5,291 nucleotides of DNA from an uncultured Clostridia bacterium (GTDB lineage Bacteria > Bacillota > Clostridia > Christensenellales > Aristaeellaceae): assembly GCA_946615495.1 (NCBI GenBank), contig CAMOHY010000185.1, forward strand, positions 1 to 5,291, read 5' to 3'. The notes beneath the pieces were generated by a model. It was not told the DNA's origin, did no database searches, and saw only the letters and a program-made list of their open reading frames with translations. A program made the position numbers and the translations under genes. Numbering within the stretch: the stretch's first letter is position 1; each line of letters starts with the position of its first letter. Shown here piece by piece: positions 1 to 5,291 of the stretch.

Positions 1-101
1 TGGCTGATGGCCGGCTGGGTGAGGGACAGGGCCTCCGCCGCCTTGGTAAAGCTGTTTTTGTCACAGATCATCAACAGGCTTTCCATCCTTGCGTCCAGCA
101 T
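1..101 (-). CDS. LysR-family transcriptional regulator, N-terminal fragment (runs off the left edge)
   Basis: The minus strand reads MLDARMESLLMICDK, then NSFTKAAEALSLTQPAIS, to the window edge: 33 complete codons plus two bases. This is the winged helix-turn-helix start of a LysR-type regulator; the FTKAAEALSLTQPAIS stretch is the family's recognition-helix region. LysR proteins are usually about 300 residues, with a C-terminal effector-binding domain that is not visible here, so ligand and targets are unknown. I chose the ATG at 101-99 because MLDxR is the usual family N-terminus and a GGAAG sits about 8 nt upstream. The in-frame ATG at 116-114 would add MEVKR and has only a GGA directly abutting it. 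The gene is transcribed away from the ABC operon. LysR proteins often control a divergent neighbour, but the operon promoter here carries sites of a different type. Confidence 0.9.
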   Translation of the reverse strand, partial: MLDARMESLLMICDKNSFTKAAEALSLTQPAIS

Positions 102-169
102 CCGCTTCACTTCCATTCCAATAATTTATAATAAAAAATAAAAATATCATTCTTCTTTATGGTAAAATC

Positions 170-199
170 AGTATATCACAGGACCGTGCAAAAAAGCAA
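170..199 (-). promoter_or_regulatory. Predicted sigma-A promoter of the LysR gene
   Basis: Read on the minus strand: TTGCTT (-35, bases 199-194), an 18-nt spacer, and TATACT (-10, bases 175-170) preceded by TGA, giving an extended -10. Transcription would start near base 163 and leave a leader of about 60 nt before the ATG at 101. The -10 is close to consensus and the spacing acceptable. This is a consensus match only. Confidence 0.55.
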
Positions 200-218
200 G
201 CGTTTTCAATCATTCAAC

Positions 219-232
219 GAAAGAAAACTTTC
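219..232. promoter_or_regulatory. Small dyad GAAAG-AAAA-CTTTC between the divergent promoters
   Basis: Five-base arms GAAAG and CTTTC are separated by four A residues. The dyad lies between the -35 of the LysR promoter (194-199) and the -35 of the upstream plus-strand candidate (239-244). That is a plausible place for an autoregulatory LysR site, but it is short, AT-rich and could arise by chance. Confidence 0.2.
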
Positions 233-238
233 TAATTC

Positions 239-267
239 TTGCAATCGCCGGTCCCTTCCTGTATGAT
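239..267 (+). promoter_or_regulatory. Candidate distal promoter of the ABC operon (P1)
   Basis: TTGCAA at 239-244 and TATGAT at 262-267 are separated by exactly 17 nt, a good sigma-A match (4/6 and 5/6). Transcription would start near 274 and produce a leader of about 140 nt that includes the hairpins at 285-305 and 313-331 and the tandem repeat at 335-376. A regulator bound at the tandem repeat would then act as a roadblock or on a second promoter. It competes with the proximal candidate at 382-390. Confidence 0.4.
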
Positions 268-284
268 GAAGAGGAATCCGGCAT

Positions 285-305
285 AAAAGCTGATTTTCCG
301 CTTTT
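285..305 (+). other. Short inverted repeat AAAAGC...GCTTTT
   Basis: Arms AAAAGC (285-290) and GCTTTT (300-305) flank a 9-nt loop. It would lie in the leader if transcription starts from the distal promoter. It is AT-rich, with only two G-C pairs, and has no following U-tract, so it is not a convincing terminator. Confidence 0.2.
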
Positions 306-312
306 CACGGAA

Positions 313-331
313 GCATTGGCTCTGCCGATGC
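313..331 (+). other. Stem-loop with 8-bp stem and 3-nt loop
   Basis: GCATTGGC (313-320), TCT, GCCGATGC (324-331). The arms pair over 8 bp with one internal G-U wobble in RNA. It ends 3 nt before the tandem operator. No T-run follows, so it is not an intrinsic terminator. It could be a leader hairpin if the distal promoter is used, or simply a near-palindromic DNA site. Confidence 0.3.
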
Positions 332-334
332 GCA

Positions 335-376
335 ACCTTACGAAATCGTAAGGTAAACGTCACCCAAAAGTAAGGT
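335..376 (+). promoter_or_regulatory. Tandem operator-like sites, core TNAC-N6-GTAA (BceR/OmpR-type response regulator candidate)
   Basis: Site 1 (335-354) is a perfect inverted repeat: ACCTTACGA, AA, TCGTAAGGT. Site 2 (357-376), ACGTCACCCAAAAGTAAGGT, starts exactly 22 bp later and matches site 1 at 14 of 20 positions, including the whole right half GTAAGGT. Both share the core TNAC-N6-GTAA (338-351 and 360-373). A 22-bp offset is about two helical turns, so both sites face the same side of the DNA. From family knowledge, BceR-type response regulators of peptide-sensing modules recognise an inverted repeat close to TNACA-N4-TGTAA, and this core fits that shape. Site 2 covers the -35 position of the proximal promoter, which suits an activator replacing a missing -35 element, though repression is also possible. 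A MerR-type regulator is an alternative reading of the site 1 palindrome. Confidence 0.6.
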
Positions 377-381
377 TCGCT

Positions 382-390
382 TGCTATGAT
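382..390 (+). promoter_or_regulatory. Candidate proximal promoter of the ABC operon (extended -10, P2)
   Basis: TGC followed by TATGAT (385-390) forms an extended -10. The sequence 17 nt upstream (362-367, acccaa) is not a recognisable -35, and that position lies inside the second operator site. Transcription would start near 397, leaving a leader of only about 17 nt that still includes the ribosome binding site. The lack of a -35 is typical of activator-dependent promoters. Confidence 0.45.
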
Positions 391-397
391 AGCCGCG

Positions 398-405
398 AAG
401 GAGGG
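398..405 (+). promoter_or_regulatory. Ribosome binding site of the ABC ATPase
   Basis: AAGGAGGG lies 8 nt before the ATG at 414. It is a near-perfect Shine-Dalgarno match and fixes the start of the ATPase gene. Confidence 0.85.
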
Positions 406-413
406 AATCACTC

Positions 414-1106
414 ATGGATATTTTAACCTGTGAACACCTGAAAAAGACCTACCACGGCGGCGGCGAACCGGTTTGCGCCCTGGACGATGTGACCTTGGGC
501 TTTGAGCAGTATTCCTTCACGGCCATCGTGGGCAAAAGCGGCAGCGGAAAATCCACCCTGCTCCACGTGCTGTCCGGCCTGGACCGGCCCACCTCCGGCA
601 AGGTGACTTACCTGGAAAACGAGCTGGAAAAATATAACGACAACCAGCTTTCCGTGCTGCGCCGCCGCCGGTTCGGCTTTGTGTTTCAAAGCTACAATCT
701 GGTGCGGGAGCTGACGGCCCAGGAAAACATTCTGCTCCCCGTTATGCTGGATGGCCGCAGGCCCGATGAAGCGTACCTGAACCGGCTCATCGACATTCTG
801 GATATCCGCCCCCGCCTTTCCCACCTGCCGGGCGCTTTGAGCGGCGGCCAGCAGCAGCGGGTGTGCATTGCCCGCGCCCTGGCCAATAAGCCCAGCATCC
901 TCTTTGCCGATGAGCCCACCGGCAACCTGGACGCCAGAACGGGCGACGAGGTGCTGACCATGATCCGCACCGTGGGCAAGGAGCTGGGCATTACGCTGAT
1001 CCTGGTCACTCACGATCTGGGCGTGGCGGAAGCGTCCGAGCGCATCATTCGCCTGGAGGACGGGCGCGTGGCCGACGACAGCTGGAGCGGAGGGATGCAC
1101 CCATGA
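414..1106 (+). CDS. ABC transporter ATP-binding protein, MacB/LolD/SalX type
   Basis: This 230-residue protein is a complete nucleotide-binding subunit that hydrolyses ATP on the cytoplasmic face and drives the permease encoded next. Visible motifs in order: Walker A GKSGSGKST (40-48), Q-loop glutamine Q92 in VFQSYNL, ABC signature LSGGQQQR (142-149), Walker B ILFADEP with catalytic E167, D-loop NLD (171-173), and H-loop H200 in LVTHD. The length, the SGLDRPTSG segment (54-62) and LSGGQQQRVCIARALA are typical of the MacB/LolD family, whose members pair with FtsX-fold permeases. All catalytic residues are present, so it should be active. The start is set by the strong site at 398-405. Its TGA overlaps the ATG of the permease (ATGA, 1103-1106), which indicates translational coupling and a fixed ATPase-permease pair. 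The substrate cannot be read from this subunit. Confidence 0.96.
   Translation: MDILTCEHLKKTYHGGGEPVCALDDVTLGFEQYSFTAIVGKSGSGKSTLLHVLSGLDRPTSGKVTYLENELEKYNDNQLSVLRRRRFGFVFQSYNLVRELTAQENILLPVMLDGRRPDEAYLNRLIDILDIRPRLSHLPGALSGGQQQRVCIARALANKPSILFADEPTGNLDARTGDEVLTMIRTVGKELGITLILVTHDLGVAEASERIIRLEDGRVADDSWSGGMHP
1089..1106 (+). promoter_or_regulatory. Ribosome binding site and ATGA stop-start overlap of the permease
   Basis: GGAGGG (1089-1094), inside the end of the ATPase gene, precedes the permease ATG (1103) by 8 nt. The ATPase stop TGA (1104-1106) shares bases with that ATG. This supports the 1103 start over the next in-frame ATG at 1118 (Met6) and implies coupled translation. Confidence 0.8.
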
Positions 1107-3946
1107 AACGGCTGACCATGAACCAAGTGGCCGCGGCGTCCCTGCGGGCCAACAAAAAAGCCTATTTCAGCCTGGCCGTGGGCATTTTCCTGGCGGTTTA
1201 CCTGTGCTCCGCCTCGGTGCTGGGGGCCTACGGCTCCATCAAGGCCAACGAGCAGAAAATTATTGACAAAGTGGGCTATATCGACGCCCTGATCCTGAAC
1301 TGCGCGGAGGTAACGGATGAAACCATCCGGGAAAGCGGCTTTTTTTCCCGCGCCGGCAAGGTGTTCGTCACCGCTCAAATTGATAAAACGGGTCAGTATG
1401 TGGGCTTCTATGACGAAGAAGCGATGAAGTTGCTGCCGAGAAAGTGTCTGGAGGGGCGGCTGCCGGAGAATCCCGGCGAAATCGCCCTGGAAAGCGGCGC
1501 CCTGGCCCAGCTGCGCCAGGATATTCAGGTGGGCGACAGCGTCACCTGGACCATGCAGCCCCTGGCAGGGCTGCCGGAGGAAAGGACCTATACCCTGGTG
1601 GGCATACTCGCCGACCAATCCCCCTACATGGAAAGCTACGGCTCCATGTATTCCAGCCACGGCACGCCCGAATGGCCCAATGCCCTCCTGTATCCGGGGG
1701 ACGCGCCCTTTCAGACGGGGGACGCCGCCATTCACCGGGCAGTCACCTACGCGCCGTTTGCCTCCTATGCCCGGTTCACCCATTCCAAGGCTTACGACGA
1801 ATGGGGCTACACATTTATCGCTATCAGCCGTTCCAAGGGCGAGGCTACCTGGAATGACCCGACGGTGGAGGATATTAACGAATACGCCTCCCAAGCCGAA
1901 ATTTGGCTGCTGCTGGGCTGCGCGCTGCTGCTCAGCTGCGGGGTGGCCATCTCCAGCGCCATGGAAAGCATGCTGGCCCAGAAAACGGAGGATATTGGCA
2001 TGCTGCGGGCCGTGGGGGCCACCCGGCGGCATATCCGGCGGCTGTACGGCCGGGAGGGGTGGCTGCTGTGCCTCGTTTCCCTGCCCCTGGGCATGGGCCT
2101 GGGCATTGCGACGGTGTGGGTCATTTCGCTGTTCGCGGAGGGGACAATCCTGTTCCGTCTAAACGGCTATTTGCTGCTGCCCGTGGTGGGCTTAAGCGCC
2201 CTGTGCGTGTTCCTCTCCTCCCGGCTGCCCCTGAGAAGAGCCGCCAGCCAAGCGCCCATGGGCGTACTCCGGGATACGGGCATGCTGCGCAAAGCTAAGA
2301 AATTCAAGAGCAAAAAGCAGTTCCGGGCCACCCGGCTCATTGCCAGCCGCCAAGCCCGGCTGCATCCCCTGCGCCAGGCGGGCGCTTCGCTGATGGTGGC
2401 GCTGACGCTGCTGTGCACCGCCATCCTGTCCGAAGCGCTGCTGTACAAATCCAGCTATGAACCCGATTATGACTTTTTTATCCGGCCCGTCAACGCGCAT
2501 TACTATACCTCCGGCTTCGACCTGCATTTCGCCAATCAGGCAGCTCAAGAAAACGTGCTGACGGAGCAGGATATTCAGCAAATCCGCGCCATCCCCAATG
2601 TCGCTTCCGTGTCGATGACCACCTCGGCGGAAATTCTGCTGGAACTGCGGGAAAGCGCCGTTCCCCAGTACCTGCGGGATTACTATACGGAGGAGCGTGA
2701 GGGCTACGCCTACCCGGACGGAACCGTGCTTCACAATTACGCGTTTTACAATGTGGTAGAACCCTTTATCTATACAAACTCCCTGGCCTATCTTCTGGAG
2801 GACACCCCGGACCGGGTTACGGGCTTGGAGGAAGAATACCTGCAATGGAACGCCAAAGCCTTTCAGGAAATGCAGGCGGCCCAGCAGGGCTACGGCGTGC
2901 CGGGCAAGCTGCTTCCCCTGACCATCGAAGTGAGGGATGTGAACGACCCCGAATTTCAAAAGGGCTTGAAGGAAGGCAAAATCAATCAAGCCGCCCTGGA
3001 CGCGGGGCAGGAGGTGCTGGTCCTGGCCCCGGACCAGGGCTACTGGGAAACCAAGGAACGCGGCGAAACCGTGGGCAACATCGCCGGGGCGGATTTTGGG
3101 CGGGATCATCCCGAAGCCGTTCTGAAAGGTATGGCCGTCAACGATTACTTCCGGGCCGGGATGGAGCTTTCCTTGCTCCAGGCATTGACGGAAAAGGATC
3201 ACGAGATCTGGGACAGAAGCGCGGCGCCATTTACGCCGGCGGAAATGGAAGAACTAAAGCAGTCTTACCGCAGTTTGCGCGCCGATTCTGCCGCCGTGAC
3301 GGTGGGCGCGGTGCTGGACCGCGGCTCGTCCTGGAGCAACAATTATTTATGTCTGGTCACCACGGAAAAAGGCCTGCGGGCCCTGGGCTTTGCGCCTGCC
3401 ATGCCCACCTACGTCGATATTACCCTGACCGGCGAGGTGGACCGGGAAACGGAGGAGGCCCTTCAGCGCCGCTTGGAAACCATCGCCGCGCGGGCGGGAA
3501 TGGAAGTAATGAACCGTATGGAAAATGCGCGGGAGAATGCCCGCAGGTCGCGGCAGATCGAACTGGTATTCCTGGGCGTGGTCGTGCTCTTCTTCGCGGT
3601 GTCCGTATCCATGCAGGTAAGCGGCGCCGGGCGGCGCATCCGGGCCGACCAGCGCATGATCGGCACCCTGCGGGCGGTGGGGGCGGACGAAAAAGCCCTG
3701 ATGGGCTGCTATCGACTGCCGCTGCTTCTGACCACCGCCGTGGGGCTGGGGCTGGCGCTGACGCTGTACCTGCTCATGAGCGCTTCAAAAAACAGCGCCT
3801 TCTATATCTCCCGCCACATGGCCGTCACCGTGCCGCTGATCGCTTTTCTCGCCTGCCTGTGCGCCCTGTGCTGCATGCTGGGGGTGAAGGCGCGGCTGCG
3901 GCAGGTGCTAAGCAAGAGCGTGGTCCAAAACATCCGAGAGCTGTAA
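1103..3946 (+). CDS. ABC transporter permease, FtsX/MacB type, internally duplicated (8 predicted helices, two extracellular domains)
   Basis: This 947-residue membrane protein is the partner of the upstream ATPase. Predicted helices lie at about 21-43, 265-285, 318-345, 354-374, 427-447, 819-839, 872-893 and 906-926: two sets of one plus three, each enclosing a large extracellular domain (about 44-264 and 448-818). The first domain has the MacB-periplasmic-core-like block GRLPENPGEIALE (118-130) followed by VGDSVTW and YTLVGILAD. The second begins with LTEQDIQQIRAIPNVASV (486-503), also typical of that fold. After the second helix of each half there is an IGxLRAVGA motif (298-306 and 853-861), the FtsX-family coupling region that should contact the ATPase, so the gene arose by duplication of an FtsX unit. 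A basic cytoplasmic linker (about 375-426) joins the halves. Fusing both halves in one chain lets a single gene form the transmembrane part. The role is probably mechanotransmission, export or peptide resistance; the substrate is unknown. Confidence 0.93.
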   Translation: MKRLTMNQVAAASLRANKKAYFSLAVGIFLAVYLCSASVLGAYGSIKANEQKIIDKVGYIDALILNCAEVTDETIRESGFFSRAGKVFVTAQIDKTGQYVGFYDEEAMKLLPRKCLEGRLPENPGEIALESGALAQLRQDIQVGDSVTWTMQPLAGLPEERTYTLVGILADQSPYMESYGSMYSSHGTPEWPNALLYPGDAPFQTGDAAIHRAVTYAPFASYARFTHSKAYDEWGYTFIAISRSKGEATWNDPTVEDINEYASQAEIWLLLGCALLLSCGVAISSAMESMLAQKTEDIGMLRAVGATRRHIRRLYGREGWLLCLVSLPLGMGLGIATVWVISLFAEGTILFRLNGYLLLPVVGLSALCVFLSSRLPLRRAASQAPMGVLRDTGMLRKAKKFKSKKQFRATRLIASRQARLHPLRQAGASLMVALTLLCTAILSEALLYKSSYEPDYDFFIRPVNAHYYTSGFDLHFANQAAQENVLTEQDIQQIRAIPNVASVSMTTSAEILLELRESAVPQYLRDYYTEEREGYAYPDGTVLHNYAFYNVVEPFIYTNSLAYLLEDTPDRVTGLEEEYLQWNAKAFQEMQAAQQGYGVPGKLLPLTIEVRDVNDPEFQKGLKEGKINQAALDAGQEVLVLAPDQGYWETKERGETVGNIAGADFGRDHPEAVLKGMAVNDYFRAGMELSLLQALTEKDHEIWDRSAAPFTPAEMEELKQSYRSLRADSAAVTVGAVLDRGSSWSNNYLCLVTTEKGLRALGFAPAMPTYVDITLTGEVDRETEEALQRRLETIAARAGMEVMNRMENARENARRSRQIELVFLGVVVLFFAVSVSMQVSGAGRRIRADQRMIGTLRAVGADEKALMGCYRLPLLLTTAVGLGLALTLYLLMSASKNSAFYISRHMAVTVPLIAFLACLCALCCMLGVKARLRQVLSKSVVQNIREL

Positions 3947-3976
3947 CGCGGACCTGTTCCTTTCTCTATTCGTGAA

Positions 3977-3982
3977 AAGAGG
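3977..3982 (+). promoter_or_regulatory. Ribosome binding site of the anchored accessory protein
   Basis: AAGAGG lies 9 nt before the ATG at 3992, within the 45-nt gap after the permease stop. No terminator and no convincing promoter is visible in the gap, so the third gene is most likely co-transcribed with the two ABC genes. Confidence 0.65.
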
Positions 3983-3991
3983 TTATATCGC

Positions 3992-5281
3992 ATGCGTATT
4001 TATTGCAAGCTCGCGGCGCTGCTGGCCGCTGTGTTCCTTGCGCTCTCCTTTCCCGCCTGGGGAGAGGAGGAGCCCTTCTGGATCAGTGAAAACGCGGTCA
4101 TTACCGGCATGGGCCGGTCCTGGCGGCAGGGATACGAACCCCTCGTGTCCGCAAACACGCTGTCGCTCATCCTGCCCCTGGCCTCCAACCGGGCCCAGGG
4201 CAGCATCCAGGCGGAATTTCGCTTAAAGGACGATTCCCTTTCGCTTTTAAAATCCTCCGCCGTGCGCGCGGTGAAGGTGAACAAGGGGGAAAACGGGCTG
4301 TGGGTGGCCCGCTTTTCCCTGGACCTGCTGCCGGACCGGCAAAACGGCGATTACGCCTGTTTGATCCGCCTGCGGGGGGAGGACGGCGCGGGCAAAGCGC
4401 TCCTCCAGGATATTCCCCTTACCCTGCGCATCCGGGACGGCAGGCCCAGCAAAGAAGAACTGGCCCTGAAAATGGACCGGGTGCAGGCCGAACTGAAAGT
4501 AGGGGAGGACGGGCAAATTTCCGCCCGGATTAAAAACCCCTGCCGGGCGGCCAAGCTGGAAAACCTCCAATGGTCCTTTTCGGAGCCGTCGGGCCATATT
4601 CTGCCCCAATTTGAAAGCCTGCTGCGCCTGGGCGATCTGGAGCCGGGAGAGGAAAGGGAAATCGTGTTCCCGGTCACGGTGCTGGGCACGGCGGCGGTGA
4701 CGCCCCACGTGGTCGCCTTCACCTTTTCCTTTACCGCCCTGGACCAGCCCGTCACCCAGACGGAGGCCTACACCCTGCATATCACCCAGGAAATGCGCCT
4801 GGAGCACGGCGGATTGCGCATGGCGGACAGCGCCGTGGCCGGAGACAGCGTAACGATGACCTTGCCTCTTATGAACCTTGGCAAGGCGGACCTGATGAAC
4901 GTAATCTGCTCCCTGTCCCTGCCCGGCATTACGGACCGGCAGGCCGTGCTGGTGGGCAGCATCGGGCCGGGCGAAACCAAGCAGGGCCAGTTGAGCGTGC
5001 TGGTGCCCAAAGAGGCGCGGGGCGAATATGAAGGCGTTCTGTCCGTGGAGGCCGCCGACAACGACGGAAACCGGACCTCCCTTTCCCTTCCCGTCCATTT
5101 GACCGCCGAAGCGCCCGCGGCCGTATCCAGCGCAGCGGAAAGCCAGAAAAAGGCAGAAGAAAAGCCGCCCCTGCTGCTCTATGGCCTTGGCGGCGGCTGC
5201 GGCGTGATGCTGCTGCTGTTCGTCCTCCAGGGGGCGCTGCTCCGGCGCAAAATCCGCCGGCTGGAGGAAGAAAAAATGTAA
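3992..5281 (+). CDS. Exported, C-terminally membrane-anchored protein with predicted Ig-like/CARDB-type beta domains (COG1361-like)
   Basis: This 429-residue protein has no name I recognise. Residues 1-24 form a signal peptide (basic start, LAALLAAVFLALSF core, cleavage probably after AWG before EEE); there is no lipobox cysteine. Three beta-rich segments follow: about 27-148, 163-265 and 268-372. The last two show the pattern of CARDB/COG1361-type beta-sandwiches: GDLEPGEEREIVFPVTV (214-230), and NLGKADLMNV with GSIGPGETKQGQLSVLVP (322-339). An Ala/Ser/Glu/Lys linker (372-392) leads to one helix (about 393-416) and a charged tail RRKIRRLEEEKM, giving type I topology with most of the protein outside the cell. 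Co-transcription with the ABC pair suggests an extracellular partner of the permease, perhaps reaching the cell wall or binding the substrate. It lacks the coiled-coil hairpin of HlyD/MacA adaptors. The topology is well supported; the domain family is moderately supported and the role is inferred. Confidence 0.85.
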   Translation: MRIYCKLAALLAAVFLALSFPAWGEEEPFWISENAVITGMGRSWRQGYEPLVSANTLSLILPLASNRAQGSIQAEFRLKDDSLSLLKSSAVRAVKVNKGENGLWVARFSLDLLPDRQNGDYACLIRLRGEDGAGKALLQDIPLTLRIRDGRPSKEELALKMDRVQAELKVGEDGQISARIKNPCRAAKLENLQWSFSEPSGHILPQFESLLRLGDLEPGEEREIVFPVTVLGTAAVTPHVVAFTFSFTALDQPVTQTEAYTLHITQEMRLEHGGLRMADSAVAGDSVTMTLPLMNLGKADLMNVICSLSLPGITDRQAVLVGSIGPGETKQGQLSVLVPKEARGEYEGVLSVEAADNDGNRTSLSLPVHLTAEAPAAVSSAAESQKKAEEKPPLLLYGLGGGCGVMLLLFVLQGALLRRKIRRLEEEKM

Positions 5282-5290
5282 AAGCTTTTA
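5279..5290. other. 12-nt palindrome at the stop codon of the last gene
   Basis: TAAAAGCTTTTA is a perfect palindrome that includes the TAA stop. It lies at the window edge, so whether it belongs to a larger hairpin or terminator cannot be judged. With no loop and mostly A-T pairs it is not a terminator by itself. Confidence 0.2.
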
Positions 5291-5291
5291 A

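Larger units (their letters stand above)
102..413. other. Divergent intergenic regulatory region
   Basis: No credible gene is seen between the LysR start and the ABC ATPase start. The left part (about 117-240) is clearly AT-rich against GC-rich flanking genes. The region holds a minus-strand promoter (170-199), a small dyad (219-232), a plus-strand sigma-A-like promoter (239-267), short hairpins (285-305 and 313-331), a tandem operator-like repeat (335-376), an extended -10 (382-390) and the ATPase ribosome binding site (398-405). No intrinsic terminator with a U-tract is visible, as expected between divergently transcribed genes. Confidence 0.8.

Noticed and set aside
332..359. Site 1 palindrome as a MerR-type operator inside a 19-20 bp promoter spacer
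   Set aside because: The flanking hexamers (GCAACC and TAAACG) are poor -35/-10 matches with a 16-nt spacer, whereas the second copy at 22 bp fits tandem response-regulator sites better. Not fully excluded.
1010..2032. Long minus-strand open frame (340 codons) opposite the permease start
   Set aside because: It lies antisense to a well-supported ABC ATPase end and permease start. Its translation is rich in Gly, His, Gln and Pro with no recognisable domain, and it reflects a scarcity of stop codons opposite GC-rich codons.
2192..3202. Minus-strand open frame (336 codons) opposite the permease
   Set aside because: Same composition signature (Gly/His/Gln/Arg-rich, no motifs) and fully antisense to the permease coding sequence.
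2845..3975. Plus-strand open frame (376 codons) in another frame of the permease, considered as a frameshifted domain
   Set aside because: The permease frame runs uninterrupted through this region with helices and conserved motifs. The alternative translation is Gly/Arg/Pro-rich and has no family resemblance.
3947..3991. Possible hairpin between the permease and the third gene (CTCT...AGAG, TTTC...GAAA)
   Set aside because: Arms are only 4 bp and mutually exclusive, with no GC-rich stem or T-tract, so it is neither a terminator nor a convincing site for sequestering the ribosome binding site.
4247..5098. Minus-strand open frame (283 codons) opposite the anchored accessory protein
   Set aside because: A shadow of the GC-rich gene on the plus strand; low-complexity Gly/His/Gln translation without a domain.
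5263..5281. GGAGG followed by ATG at 5276 as the start of a further gene
   Set aside because: The ATG is followed immediately by TAA; it is the last Met codon and stop of the accessory protein gene.
1..5291. Search by eye for tRNA, rRNA, CRISPR repeats, transposase, insertion-sequence ends or toxin-antitoxin genes
   Set aside because: Nothing matching these was seen. Coding sequence fills nearly everything outside 102-413 and 3947-3991.

Overview
The window is a GC-rich stretch, probably from a Bacillota (Clostridia-type) genome. The support is strong GGAGG-like ribosome binding sites, sigma-A-like promoters, a LysR N-terminus of the kind common in Clostridia (MLDxR...FTKAAEALSLTQPAIS), and a large SalY/MacB-type ABC permease without a visible HlyD-type adaptor. 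The genus cannot be named from the sequence alone.

Layout. Bases 1-101 (minus strand) hold the first 33 codons of a LysR-family regulator that runs off the left edge. Bases 102-413 are an AT-richer divergent intergenic region. It holds a good minus-strand promoter for the regulator, two candidate plus-strand promoters, several short dyads, and a tandem pair of 20-bp operator-like sites sharing the core TNAC-N6-GTAA. Bases 414-5281 form one plus-strand operon of three genes: a MacB/LolD-type ABC ATPase (414-1106); a 947-residue FtsX/MacB-type permease (1103-3946) that overlaps it by 4 nt; and, 45 nt downstream, a 429-residue exported, C-terminally membrane-anchored protein (3992-5281) with predicted beta-sandwich (CARDB/COG1361-like) domains. 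The window ends 10 nt after that gene.

Working model (inference). The ATPase and the internally duplicated eight-helix permease form a type VII (MacB/FtsX-fold) ABC machine. Such machines usually transmit ATP-driven motion to extracytoplasmic domains rather than pump across the bilayer. The third gene would supply an extracellular partner tethered by one helix. The tandem operator overlaps the -35 position of an extended -10 promoter. Its core resembles the inverted repeat used by BceR-type (OmpR-family) response regulators of peptide-antibiotic-sensing modules, so the operon may be induced by envelope stress or peptides. No sensor kinase or response regulator lies inside the window, and the divergent LysR gene is an alternative regulator.

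Nothing here is a mobile element, RNA gene or CRISPR array. The long minus-strand open frames inside the genes are shadows of GC-rich coding sequence.
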